Position numbers and translations under genes: made by a program
Assembly (NCBI GenBank): GCA_023249795.1
Contig: JAHFBU010000106.1
Span: 1-6,161, forward strand
Source of the DNA: Syntrophaceae bacterium
GTDB taxonomy: Bacteria > Desulfobacterota > Syntrophia > Syntrophales > UBA5619
Direction of reading: 5' to 3'
Length of the DNA: 6,161 nt
The notes under the pieces: model-generated
The model's input: only the letters and a program-made list of their open reading frames with translations
Database searches by the model: none
Told to the model about the DNA's origin: nothing
In this document: in pieces, positions 1 through 6,136 of the stretch
Numbering within the stretch: position 1 is the first letter of the stretch
How the letters are laid out: every line of letters begins with the position of its first letter

Positions 1-1
1 C

Positions 2-1531
2 TTGATCGTTAAGGCCATCAGTTGTACGGTCATCGGCATCGAGTCCCATCCCGTCACCGTCGAGGTTGATCTTGCCGCAGGTCTTCCGCTGTTTTCGATG
101 GTCGGCCTGCCCGACGTTTCCGTGAGGGAGAGCAAGGACCGGATCAAGGCCGCCATCAAAAACTCCGGTTACCCCTTTCCCGGCCATCACGTGACCGTGA
201 ACCTCGCCCCCGCCGACATCAAAAAGGAAGGAACTGCTTTCGATCTGCCCATCGCCGTGGCGATCCTGACCGCCCAGGGTCTTCTGCCCGCAGCCCCTCT
301 CGCCGATTATCTCCTCCTCGGCGAACTTTCGCTGGACGGGGCCCTGAAGGGGATCCACGGGGCCCTGTCCGCGGCCTTTGAGGCAAAGGCCCTCGGCATC
401 CGGGGGATGATCGTCCCGCGGGAAAACGCCGCGGAGGCGGCACTGGTCGAGGGGATCGAGGTGATCCCGGCGGAACGGCTCTCCGAGGTGGTGGAATTTC
501 TCGGCGGACGAACGGAAATCGCGCAAGCCCGGGTCGATCTCGTTGAACTTTTCCGCGAGAGCCGCAATTACCCATTCGATTTTAGCGAGATCCGCGGCCA
601 GGAACAGGCCAAGCGCGCACTGGAAGTCGCCGCCGCGGGGGGGCACAACCTCATCATGATCGGTCCTCCCGGCTCCGGAAAGACCATGCTCGCCCAGAGA
701 CTCGTGACGATCATCCCCGACCTCTCTCTCCAGGAGGCCATCGAAACCACAAAAATATTTTCCGTCGCCGGCCTTCTGGGCCGCAAAGAAGCCCTCCTGG
801 GAACCCGCCCCTTTCGCTCTCCACACCATACCATTTCCGACGCCGGTCTGGTCGGCGGAGGCCACGTACCGAGGCCCGGGGAGATCAGCCTCGCCCATCA
901 CGGGGTCCTTTTTCTCGACGAGCTTCCTGAGTTCCGGAAGAATGTCCTCGAGGCGCTGCGCCAGCCGCTGGAGGACGGCAAGGTCACGATCACCCGTTCC
1001 TCCCAGACGGCCACCTTTCCCGCCCGCTTCATGCTCATCGCGGCGATGAATCCCTGCCCTTGCGGTTATTTCGGCGACCGGAGCCGCCCCTGCCGCTGCA
1101 CGCCCCAGCAGATCCGCCTTTACCAGGGAAGAATCTCCGGCCCTCTCCTCGACCGGATTGACATTCATATAGATGTTCCATCGGTCCGCTACCGCGATCT
1201 GACGGGAAAGGAGACGGGCGAGACGTCCATTACCATCAAGTCCCGGATAGAACGAGCCCGCGATATCCAGAAAGACCGCTTCGCCGGCAATGACACGCTC
1301 TTCAATGCCAGGATGACCGACCGCCAGGTCCGCGCGACCTGTCCTCTTGACGCTGAGTCGCGGCAGCTCATCGAAATGGCCATCGATCGGTTGGGGCTCT
1401 CCGCCCGCGCCCACAGCCGGATACTGAAGGTCGCCCGGACCATTGCGGATTTGGAGGGGGACCCGGCGATCCGTTCTTCCCATGTCGCCGAGGCCATCCA
1501 GTACAGAAGCCTTGATCGCCGGCTTGTTTAG
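2..1531 (+). CDS. comM: YifB/ComM family Mg-chelatase-like AAA+ ATPase
   Basis: Full-length member (509 aa; E. coli ComM is about 506) of the family that in Vibrio cholerae is a hexameric helicase promoting branch migration during natural transformation; in most other bacteria the role is unproven. Domains in order: N-terminal ChlI-like (Lon-protease-like fold) domain about residues 18-140, AAA+ Mg-chelatase core about 190-395, C-terminal Mg-chelatase helical domain about 405-500. Visible motifs: Walker A GPPGSGKT at 221-228, Walker B LFLDE at 303-307, a four-cysteine cluster CPC (352-354) and CRC (364-366) typical of the family, and the conserved LLDRIDIH stretch with R385. The start is TTG at the window edge. 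Its N-terminus lines up with other family members (they begin M-x-x-K/H a dozen residues before the conserved VEVD), and the next ATG would remove about 30 conserved residues. The ribosome binding site lies outside the window, so the exact start is not proven. Confidence 0.95.
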   Translation: MIVKAISCTVIGIESHPVTVEVDLAAGLPLFSMVGLPDVSVRESKDRIKAAIKNSGYPFPGHHVTVNLAPADIKKEGTAFDLPIAVAILTAQGLLPAAPLADYLLLGELSLDGALKGIHGALSAAFEAKALGIRGMIVPRENAAEAALVEGIEVIPAERLSEVVEFLGGRTEIAQARVDLVELFRESRNYPFDFSEIRGQEQAKRALEVAAAGGHNLIMIGPPGSGKTMLAQRLVTIIPDLSLQEAIETTKIFSVAGLLGRKEALLGTRPFRSPHHTISDAGLVGGGHVPRPGEISLAHHGVLFLDELPEFRKNVLEALRQPLEDGKVTITRSSQTATFPARFMLIAAMNPCPCGYFGDRSRPCRCTPQQIRLYQGRISGPLLDRIDIHIDVPSVRYRDLTGKETGETSITIKSRIERARDIQKDRFAGNDTLFNARMTDRQVRATCPLDAESRQLIEMAIDRLGLSARAHSRILKVARTIADLEGDPAIRSSHVAEAIQYRSLDRRLV

Positions 1532-1578
1532 TGATAAAGGCATCCAAACTACTGACAATCTCACGGTTGTTTGCAATC

Positions 1579-1584
1579 AAGGAG
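1579..1584 (+). promoter_or_regulatory. Ribosome binding site of ilvE
   Basis: AAGGAG lies 7 nt before the ATG at 1592. It decides the start: an in-frame TTG at 1571 is upstream of and partly collides with this site, so it cannot use it. The 60-bp gap after comM has no convincing sigma-70 promoter or terminator, so read-through from comM is possible. Confidence 0.8.
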
Positions 1585-1591
1585 ACGACTT

Positions 1592-2668
1592 ATGGAAATC
1601 AAGGTTATCGAGGCCCCCCCTGAAAAAAGGAAGGCAAAACCGGGCGACGAATCCAAGTTGGGATTCGGAAAGTTTTTTACCGATCACATGTTCACCATGA
1701 CCTGGCGCACGGGCCGCGGCTGGCACGATCCCCTGATCGAACCTTACCGGCTTCTCCAGCTCGATCCGACGGCCATGTGTCTGCACTACGCCCAGGAGAT
1801 CTTCGACGGGCTGAAGGCCTATCGGGGAAAGGACGGCGCCCTTTTTCTATTCCGGCCGATGGAGAACATCCGGCGGATGAATGTCTCGGCGGAGAGGCTC
1901 TGCATGCCCAAAATCGACGAGGGGGTCATCCTGGAGGCGCTGACGAAATTGATCCTCGTCGACAGGGACTGGATCCCTCGCGGCAGTGGGACATCTCTCT
2001 ATATCCGGCCGACGATGATCGCCACGGAACCGGCCCTCGGCGTTCATCCGTCGAACGAATACCTCTTCTTCATCATCACGGGACCGGTCGGAGCCTACTA
2101 CCCCGAGGGGTTCTCCCCGACCAGGATCTACGTCACGGAGGAGTATTGCCGGGCCGTCCCCGGTGGAACCGGTTTCTGCAAGGCCGGCGGCAACTATGAA
2201 GCCAGTCTCTATGCGAGCCAAATTGCCAAGGACATGGGTTACACACAGGTTCTGTGGCTCGATGCGATCGAGCGGAAATACGTCGAGGAGGTGGGGACGA
2301 GTAACATGTTCTTCCTGATCGGCGATGAGCTGATCACCGCTCCCCTGAAGGGAACGATCCTCCCCGGCGTCACGCGGGACTCGGTCATACAACTGGCCGG
2401 AAGCTGGGGCGTGAAGGTCTCGGAACGGCGCCTTGCGATGGATGAGGTCATGGCCGCAATCGCCGGAGGCACCCTGAAGGAGGCCTTCGCCTCCGGAACC
2501 GCGGCCATCGTCTCACCGGTTGGCCAGATCTATTTCAGAGGTGTGGAACATGCGATCGGCGGCGGGAAGACAGGGCCGTTGACGGAGAGGCTCTACAACG
2601 AGATCCTCCAAATCCAGTACGGGATGAAGGATGACCCGTTCGGATGGCGCCTGAAGATCGCGGATTGA
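1592..2668 (+). CDS. ilvE: Branched-chain amino-acid aminotransferase
   Basis: 358-aa PLP-dependent fold-type IV aminotransferase that interconverts 2-oxo acids and Leu, Ile or Val with glutamate/2-oxoglutarate, the last step of branched-chain amino acid synthesis (cytoplasm). It resembles the longer BCAT group (bacterial/eukaryotic BCAT type II) rather than the roughly 309-aa E. coli IlvE. Visible signatures: YAQEIFDGLKAYRG near residue 70, the Schiff-base lysine K197 in GFCKAGGNYEASLYA (equivalent to K202 of human mitochondrial BCAT), E233 in EEVGTSNMFF that should contact the PLP pyridine nitrogen, TILPGVTRDS near 260, and the phosphate-binding ASGTAAIVSPVG near 303-314. The ATG start is supported by AAGGAG 7 nt upstream. 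It follows comM by 60 bp. No leader peptide or attenuator rich in Leu/Ile/Val codons is visible. D-amino-acid transaminase or ADC lyase, from the same fold, are less likely given the length and motifs. Confidence 0.95.
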   Translation: MEIKVIEAPPEKRKAKPGDESKLGFGKFFTDHMFTMTWRTGRGWHDPLIEPYRLLQLDPTAMCLHYAQEIFDGLKAYRGKDGALFLFRPMENIRRMNVSAERLCMPKIDEGVILEALTKLILVDRDWIPRGSGTSLYIRPTMIATEPALGVHPSNEYLFFIITGPVGAYYPEGFSPTRIYVTEEYCRAVPGGTGFCKAGGNYEASLYASQIAKDMGYTQVLWLDAIERKYVEEVGTSNMFFLIGDELITAPLKGTILPGVTRDSVIQLAGSWGVKVSERRLAMDEVMAAIAGGTLKEAFASGTAAIVSPVGQIYFRGVEHAIGGGKTGPLTERLYNEILQIQYGMKDDPFGWRLKIAD

Positions 2669-2693
2669 CGGGATGGTCCAATCCCGATATTTC
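2669..2693 (+). terminator. Weak terminator-like hairpin after ilvE
   Basis: Directly after the ilvE stop codon, CGGGAT (2669-2674) and ATCCCG (2681-2686) form a perfect 6-bp stem with a 6-nt loop, followed by ATATTT. The stem is short and the T-tract poor, so termination may be partial. A second possible 7-bp stem, TTCCCTT (2691-2697) with AAGGGAA (2714-2720), follows and has no T-tract. Confidence 0.4.
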
Positions 2694-2917
2694 CCTTGAT
2701 CCGGGAACTTGGGAAGGGAATCCACAGAGATGTGGAAAAGGTTGTGGACAATGTTGTTGATAACTTTTGTAACTCTTCAAATGTCACGATTTTCTATCGA
2801 TTTGCACAAGGGGCAGGCATAGAGATGTACATTTATTTCAGCTACTTACAAAATCATACCGCCATCCCAGCCATTTACAGCCTTTCCTCCCCGGGTTGTA
2901 AACCGCCGGAAATTTCT
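2687..2917. other. Gene-free AT-richer intergenic stretch
   Basis: The reading frame of lolA stays open back to 2696, but its translation here is low-complexity and unlike any family. The base composition also drops: 2757-2806 is 30% GC (15 of 50), far below the flanking genes. I treat it as non-coding. It contains the DnaA-box-like cluster at 2718-2763. I found no convincing sigma-70 promoter: TTGATA at 2757-2762 is a fair -35, but no good -10 follows. A promoter for lolA should nevertheless lie here if the ilvE hairpin terminates transcription. Confidence 0.6.
2718..2763. promoter_or_regulatory. Cluster of DnaA-box-like 9-mers, 12-bp phased
   Basis: TGTGGAAAA (2731-2739), TGTGGACAA (2743-2751) and TGTTGATAA (2755-2763) each differ by one base from TGTGGATAA, the complement of the DnaA box TTATCCACA, and start exactly 12 bp apart. 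A fourth, weaker box in the opposite orientation is at 2718-2726 (GAATCCACA, two mismatches). An AT-rich segment (30% GC) follows at once. This is the look of a DnaA-binding site next to an unwinding element, but no replication gene is in the window, so the function is only inferred. Confidence 0.45.
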
Positions 2918-3646
2918 GTGCCGTTTTCGCACCCTCGGCCGGCTTTATTTTCCCCCCCGAAAAATCGCAGCCTTGCCGCACGGATGGCGGGAATCGCCCT
3001 CCTCTGGATCGCGATTTCCCTGTTCCCGGCTCAGCCCCTCCGCGCCGAGATTCTTTCACTGGAGCAGTTGACCGCAAAGACGCAGGAGGTCTATGAAAAA
3101 ACGACGGACCTGAAGGCACGGTTCATCCAGGAGGTCACGATCAAATCGATGAAAAAGACCGAGCGGGAGGAGGGGACGGTCTGGATCAAGAACCCGAAGA
3201 TGATGCTGTGGGATTATGTAAAACCGAAGGAGAAGAAGTTGGTCATCAACGCCCGGACAGCCTGGCTTTACGTCGCCGAGGACCGGATGGTCTATGTCCA
3301 GAACGCCGAGGATGTTTACCGGTCTCGGCTGGCCGTCAAATTCCTCTCCGGTATCGGCAGCCTCTCCGAAGATTTTCAGCTCCGTTTCACCAGGGACACC
3401 CCGTTGGACGAAGAGGGCAACTACCTCCTCACCCTGACAGCGAAGGAAAAGGGAACCGGCTTCGACCGGCTTTATCTGACCGTTGACGGAAAGACCTTCC
3501 TGATCCTCCAGTGCCGTTTCAACGACGACTATGGAAATACCACGCGCCTCCGCTTCAGCGACATCCGCACCAACACGGGTGTCTCCGAAAAATTCTTCAC
3601 CTTCAAGCCGCCGGCCGGCGTCGAAGCCGTCAACATGCCCCAGTAG
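2918..3646 (+). CDS. lolA: Outer-membrane lipoprotein carrier protein LolA
   Basis: Periplasmic chaperone that takes lipoproteins from the LolCDE transporter in the inner membrane and carries them to the outer membrane. Residues below count from GTG 2918 (242 aa). A signal peptide ends in PAQPLRA near residue 43, so the mature protein begins EILSLEQL. Family hallmarks are ARFIQEV (67-73), the WIKNPKMMLWDYVKP strand with W98-D99-Y100, the AWLYV hairpin, FLSGIGSLSEDF from 142, and RLRFSDIRTN plus FFTFKPPAGVE at the end. The mature length, about 199 aa, is usual. Start choice: ATG 2984 gives a signal peptide with no positive charge before the hydrophobic core, whereas GTG 2918 adds an n-region with K and several R and has GGA 7 nt upstream. 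I prefer GTG, but ATG 2984 (220 aa) is a real alternative. LolB and LolCDE are not in the window. Confidence 0.9.
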   Translation: MPFSHPRPALFSPPKNRSLAARMAGIALLWIAISLFPAQPLRAEILSLEQLTAKTQEVYEKTTDLKARFIQEVTIKSMKKTEREEGTVWIKNPKMMLWDYVKPKEKKLVINARTAWLYVAEDRMVYVQNAEDVYRSRLAVKFLSGIGSLSEDFQLRFTRDTPLDEEGNYLLTLTAKEKGTGFDRLYLTVDGKTFLILQCRFNDDYGNTTRLRFSDIRTNTGVSEKFFTFKPPAGVEAVNMPQ

Positions 3647-3664
3647 TTTTTGCGTCGATCATTG

Positions 3665-3685
3665 CTCGCGCGGAATATGCGCGAG
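3665..3685 (+). terminator. GC-rich hairpin after lolA
   Basis: CTCGCGC (3665-3671) and GCGCGAG (3679-3685) make a perfect 7-bp stem with loop GGAATAT, 18 nt after the lolA stop codon. No T-run follows, so it may stabilise the 3' end or act in a factor-assisted way rather than as a classical intrinsic terminator. Confidence 0.4.
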
Positions 3686-3689
3686 GCGG

Positions 3690-3725
3690 CGGGTCCATGT
3701 TCCGGAAGCCCGTAGTGAAACATCA
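3690..3725 (+). repeat. Left-half copy of the hairpin element
   Basis: CATGTTCCGGAAGCCCG at 3696-3712 matches the left arm and tip of the complete elements (5964-5979 region), but the right arm is missing. It is followed by a TGAAACATCAGG linker that also occurs before the repeats at 6012-6023. It starts 34 bp before the first complete hairpin in the same orientation. Confidence 0.65.
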
Positions 3726-3766
3726 GGGACATGTTCCGGAAGTCCGAAGGAATCGGAACGTGTCCC
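3726..3766 (+). repeat. Complete hairpin element, copy A
   Basis: Arms GGGACATGTTCCG (3726-3738) and CGGAACGTGTCCC (3754-3766) pair over 13 bp with one T/G wobble. The 15-nt tip contains a nested 3-bp stem, TCC (3743-3745) with GGA (3749-3751), around GAA. The copy at 5958-6000 has the same architecture; over 46 bp (3726-3771 against 5959-6004) I count 3 mismatches. The right arm can also pair with GGACGTGTTCCG at 3785-3796, giving an alternative fold. Confidence 0.85.
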
Positions 3767-3784
3767 CGGAACAAAGAAACGCAA

Positions 3785-3952
3785 GGACGTGTTCCGGAAG
3801 CCCGAAGGGATCGCCCCACATGACGGGGACGTGATGCGGAAGCCCGCAGAGATCGCCCCACATGACGGGGACGTGATGCGGAAGCCCGCAGAGATCGCCC
3901 CACATGACGGGGACGTGATGCGGAAGCCCGAAGGGATCGCATCATGTCCCCG
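3785..3952 (+). repeat. 42-bp tandem array, four units
   Basis: Units start at 3785, 3827, 3869 and 3911. Units 2 and 3 are identical over all 42 bp. Unit 1 differs at two small blocks (GTGTTC for GTGATG, CGAAGGG for CGCAGAG). Unit 4 diverges after its first 30 bases, where it carries a true right arm. Units 1-3 are therefore half-elements (left arm plus tip) joined by CCCCACATGACGG, and only the last unit completes a hairpin. Because 42 is a multiple of 3 the array stays open in several frames and produces spurious reading frames with 14-residue repeats on both strands. Confidence 0.9.
3909..3951 (+). repeat. Complete hairpin element, copy B, beside the debranching gene
   Basis: Arms GGGGACGTGATGCG (3909-3922) and CGCATCATGTCCCC (3938-3951) pair over 14 bp with one G/T wobble and enclose a 15-nt tip with nested CCC-GAA-GGG. 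Compared with copy A the inner arm changes from TTC/GAA to ATG/CAT on both sides, so pairing is kept. The stem ends 7 nt before the ribosome binding site of the next gene. The left arms of units 2 and 3 are identical and could compete for the same right arm. Confidence 0.85.
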
Positions 3953-3958
3953 GAAGAC

Positions 3959-3965
3959 AGGAGGT
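3959..3965 (+). promoter_or_regulatory. Ribosome binding site of the debranching gene
   Basis: AGGAGGT ends 4 nt before ATG 3970, a near-perfect Shine-Dalgarno sequence, and sits just outside the base of hairpin copy B. It fixes the start. No promoter is evident between lolA and this gene, so transcription may come through the repeat array. Confidence 0.85.
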
Positions 3966-3969
3966 CAAT

Positions 3970-6030
3970 ATGATCCGAATCGACTTTCGAGAGATCCGGT
4001 CTCCGGATGACACCCGGGAGTGGCTTGAGTCGGATGGACAGGGGGGATACGCATCGAGCACCCTGGAGCACCGCCACACGCGGCGTTACCACGGCCTGCT
4101 GGTGGCCAATCTCCGGACGCCGGAGGGGCGGCATGTTCTCCTCTCCAAATTGGAGGACTCCATTCAGGTTGGAGAGGAAGAACATTTTCTGAGCGCGCAT
4201 CGCTATCCTGGCGTTCTTTTCCCCCAAGGTTACCCTGTTCTGGATGAGTTCCTCCTCGACACCTGCCCCCGTTTCATCAGCCGCTCGGGCAAGACCACGG
4301 TGAAAAAATCCATCCTGATACCCCGCGGAAAAGGGACCCTGCTGGTCCGTTACGAGATCGAGCGGTGTCCGAAGGGCGGCATCCTCCGGTTGAAGCCCTT
4401 CCTCGCCTTCCGGGGGTATCACGAGCTCTCCCACAAAAACCCTTTCCTCCGGGATCGGGCGGAAGAAATCGAAAACGGTTTCCGGATCGAACCCTACGCG
4501 GGGATGCCGCCACTTTATATCCGGACCTCCCGCCAGTCGCGGTTCACACCTTCGCCTGTCTGGTATAACCGTTTTCAATATACGGAGGAACGGGAAAGGG
4601 GTTTCGACTGGGAGGAGGATCTCTTCCTTCCGGGAATACTGGAGGTGCCGGTCGAAGGAAAATGCACGGTAATCCTCTCCGTCTGTTTTAATGGGGAGAC
4701 GATGCGGCATCATGTCCCCAATTCAGCCACGCTCTGGAAAAACGAAACGGCCCGCAGGGGCCGCAACCGGGCGGCCGACACAAAAAGAATCGGCGGCGCC
4801 CCGGAGGAAGACAGGGATATTCTCTCCTCCCTGCTGGACGCCGGGCGATCTTTTCTGATCACGACCCCGTCGGGAAGGCCGGCCGTCATCGCCGGCTATC
4901 CCTGGTTCGGAAGCTGGGGGCGGGATACCCTGATCTCGCTTCCCGGGTTGTGCTTCTGCACCGGCCGCATCGCGGAAGGGATCGAGATCCTGACGGAGAT
5001 CGGCCGGCACGAACGGGACGGCCTTCTGCCCAATTTCTTCTCCGCGGACGGCGTTCCCGAGGCCTACAATACCGTGGACAGTTCGCTCTGGTATTTTCGG
5101 GCCGTTCAGGAACTCCTGCGGGTTTCGGGCGACAGGACCATGATCCGCGAACGCTTCTGGCCGGTCATGAAACGGATCGTCCGCTCGTTCATGGAAGGAA
5201 CGCAATTCGGGATCGGCATGGATCGGGAGGGGCTTCTTCACGCCGGGGACGGTCGGACCGCGCTGACCTGGATGGATGCCACCGTCGGGGAAGTGCCCGT
5301 CACCCCCCGCGATGGCTGTCCGGTGGAGATCAACGCCCTCTGGTACAACGCCCTCTGCTTTACGCGGGATCTGGCGGCGGAATTCGGTGAATCGGCGTTT
5401 TCCGGCGGCGATCCGATCCCGCTCTTAAGCCGTTCGTTCCGGGATGTCTTCTGGAATCCCTTGAATGGCTGCCTCGGCGATGTCTTCAGAGAAGGCGTCC
5501 TGGATGCTGCCGTGCGGCCGAATCAGATCTTTGCCGTTTCCCTCCCGTTCTCGCCCCTTGAACCGGCGGAACAGGCATCCGTCGTCCGGGCCGTCCGGGA
5601 ACAGCTCCTCACCACCTGCGGCCTGCGGACCCTTTCGCCCGCCGATCCCGCCTACCGGGGCCGCTACCGGGGGGATCCCGCGCAGCGTGACGGCGCCTAC
5701 CACCAGGGAACCGTCTGGCCGTGGCTCCTGGGCGCGTTTGGCGAGGCCGCCCTTCGCGTCGCCGAAAACCAGGAGCGGGAAAAGGAGCACCTCCGGCAAT
5801 ACCTCCGGACATTTTTAAGCAAGCACCTCAGCGAAGCGGGAATCGGCAGCGTCTCGGAGGTCTTCGATGGGGACGCACCCCACCGCCCGGGCGGCTGCAT
5901 CGCGCAGGCCTGGAGCGTCGCCGAACTGATCCGCCTCTATGCGTTGCTTGGAACTAGGGGGACATGTTCCGGAAGCCCGCAGGGATCGGAACGTGTCCCC
6001 GGAAGCAAGAATGAAACATCAGGAACGTGA
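3970..6030 (+). CDS. Glycogen debranching enzyme (amylo-alpha-1,6-glucosidase) with repeat-derived tail
   Basis: 686-aa protein of the bacterial/archaeal glycogen-debranching type, which hydrolyses alpha-1,6 branch residues of glycogen or related glucans in the cytoplasm. The N-terminal GDE_N-like beta domain covers about residues 10-235, with GQGGYASSTLEHRHTRRYHGLLVA near its start. A variable linker at about 255-285 leads to the C-terminal (alpha/alpha)6-barrel of the GDE_C family, about 290-660. Barrel motifs: GYPWFGSWGRD (309-319), TWMDA with D436, PVEINALWYNA near 450, RPNQIF (516-521), HQGTVWPW (578-585) and SEVFDGD with E630. From the position of the catalytic Glu close to the C-terminus in yeast GDE, I infer E630 as the base and D436 as a candidate acid. 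Family similarity stops near 662 (LYALLGT). Residues 663-686 and the TGA come from the hairpin repeat. There is no glucanotransferase domain. No glycogen synthesis genes are nearby. Confidence 0.92.
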   Translation: MIRIDFREIRSPDDTREWLESDGQGGYASSTLEHRHTRRYHGLLVANLRTPEGRHVLLSKLEDSIQVGEEEHFLSAHRYPGVLFPQGYPVLDEFLLDTCPRFISRSGKTTVKKSILIPRGKGTLLVRYEIERCPKGGILRLKPFLAFRGYHELSHKNPFLRDRAEEIENGFRIEPYAGMPPLYIRTSRQSRFTPSPVWYNRFQYTEERERGFDWEEDLFLPGILEVPVEGKCTVILSVCFNGETMRHHVPNSATLWKNETARRGRNRAADTKRIGGAPEEDRDILSSLLDAGRSFLITTPSGRPAVIAGYPWFGSWGRDTLISLPGLCFCTGRIAEGIEILTEIGRHERDGLLPNFFSADGVPEAYNTVDSSLWYFRAVQELLRVSGDRTMIRERFWPVMKRIVRSFMEGTQFGIGMDREGLLHAGDGRTALTWMDATVGEVPVTPRDGCPVEINALWYNALCFTRDLAAEFGESAFSGGDPIPLLSRSFRDVFWNPLNGCLGDVFREGVLDAAVRPNQIFAVSLPFSPLEPAEQASVVRAVREQLLTTCGLRTLSPADPAYRGRYRGDPAQRDGAYHQGTVWPWLLGAFGEAALRVAENQEREKEHLRQYLRTFLSKHLSEAGIGSVSEVFDGDAPHRPGGCIAQAWSVAELIRLYALLGTRGTCSGSPQGSERVPGSKNETSGT
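5958..6000 (+). repeat. Complete hairpin element, copy C, inside the gene's 3' end
   Basis: Arms GGGGACATGTTCCG (5958-5971) and CGGAACGTGTCCCC (5987-6000) pair over 14 bp with one T/G wobble. The 15-nt tip holds nested CCC (5976-5978) and GGG (5982-5984) around GCA. Copy A has TCC/GGA here, a compensatory T-A to C-G change. The element is entirely within the debranching-enzyme reading frame and is translated. Confidence 0.88.
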
Positions 6031-6040
6031 TGCGGAAGCT

Positions 6041-6070
6041 GTAGGGTGCGTTAGCGTAGCGTAACGCACC
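6041..6070 (+). repeat. REP-like hairpin preceded by GTAG, copy 1
   Basis: GTAG (6041-6044) is followed by GGTGCGTTA (6045-6053) and its exact complement TAACGCACC (6062-6070) around an 8-nt loop. GTAG next to a palindrome is the signature recognised by REP-associated tyrosine (Y1/IS200-like, RAYT) transposases in E. coli. I recall this GGTGCGTTA...TAACGCACC type as widespread in bacteria. Confidence 0.75.
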
Positions 6071-6107
6071 GAATAACATAAGACATCGGGGACGTGATGC
6101 GGAAGCC

Positions 6108-6136
6108 GTAGGGTGCGTTAGCGTAGCGTGACGCAC
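6108..6136 (+). repeat. REP-like hairpin preceded by GTAG, copy 2
   Basis: Second copy, 67 bp downstream: GTAG (6108-6111), GTGCGTTA (6113-6120) pairing with TGACGCAC (6129-6136) with one T/G wobble. The outermost pair of copy 1 is lost here (A at 6137), so this stem is slightly weaker. Confidence 0.7.

Noticed and set aside
1571..1591. TTG start extending IlvE by 7 residues
   Set aside because: It would overlap the ribosome binding site that serves ATG 1592, and the added residues are not part of the family's N-terminus.
1847..2392. Minus-strand reading frame of 181 codons opposite ilvE
   Set aside because: It is a shadow of the strongly conserved ilvE coding sequence in GC-rich DNA, with no recognisable motif.
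2757..2797. Sigma-70 promoter for lolA (TTGATA or TTGTAA as -35)
   Set aside because: No acceptable -10 box lies 16-18 bp downstream of either; the best candidates match only about half of TATAAT.
3785..3952. CRISPR array
   Set aside because: The regular 42-bp spacing has no unique spacers: the whole unit repeats, and no cas gene is present.
3531..4010. Plus-strand reading frame of 159 codons with repeated RKP-EIAPHDGDVM peptide
   Set aside because: It overlaps lolA in another frame and runs into the debranching gene; it is the translation of hairpin repeats, with no ribosome binding site seen.
3529..4713. Long minus-strand reading frame (394 codons) across the repeats and the debranching gene
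   Set aside because: It is antisense to lolA's end and to the debranching gene. It matches no family I recognise, and the 14-residue repeats in it arise from the 42-bp array being a multiple of 3.
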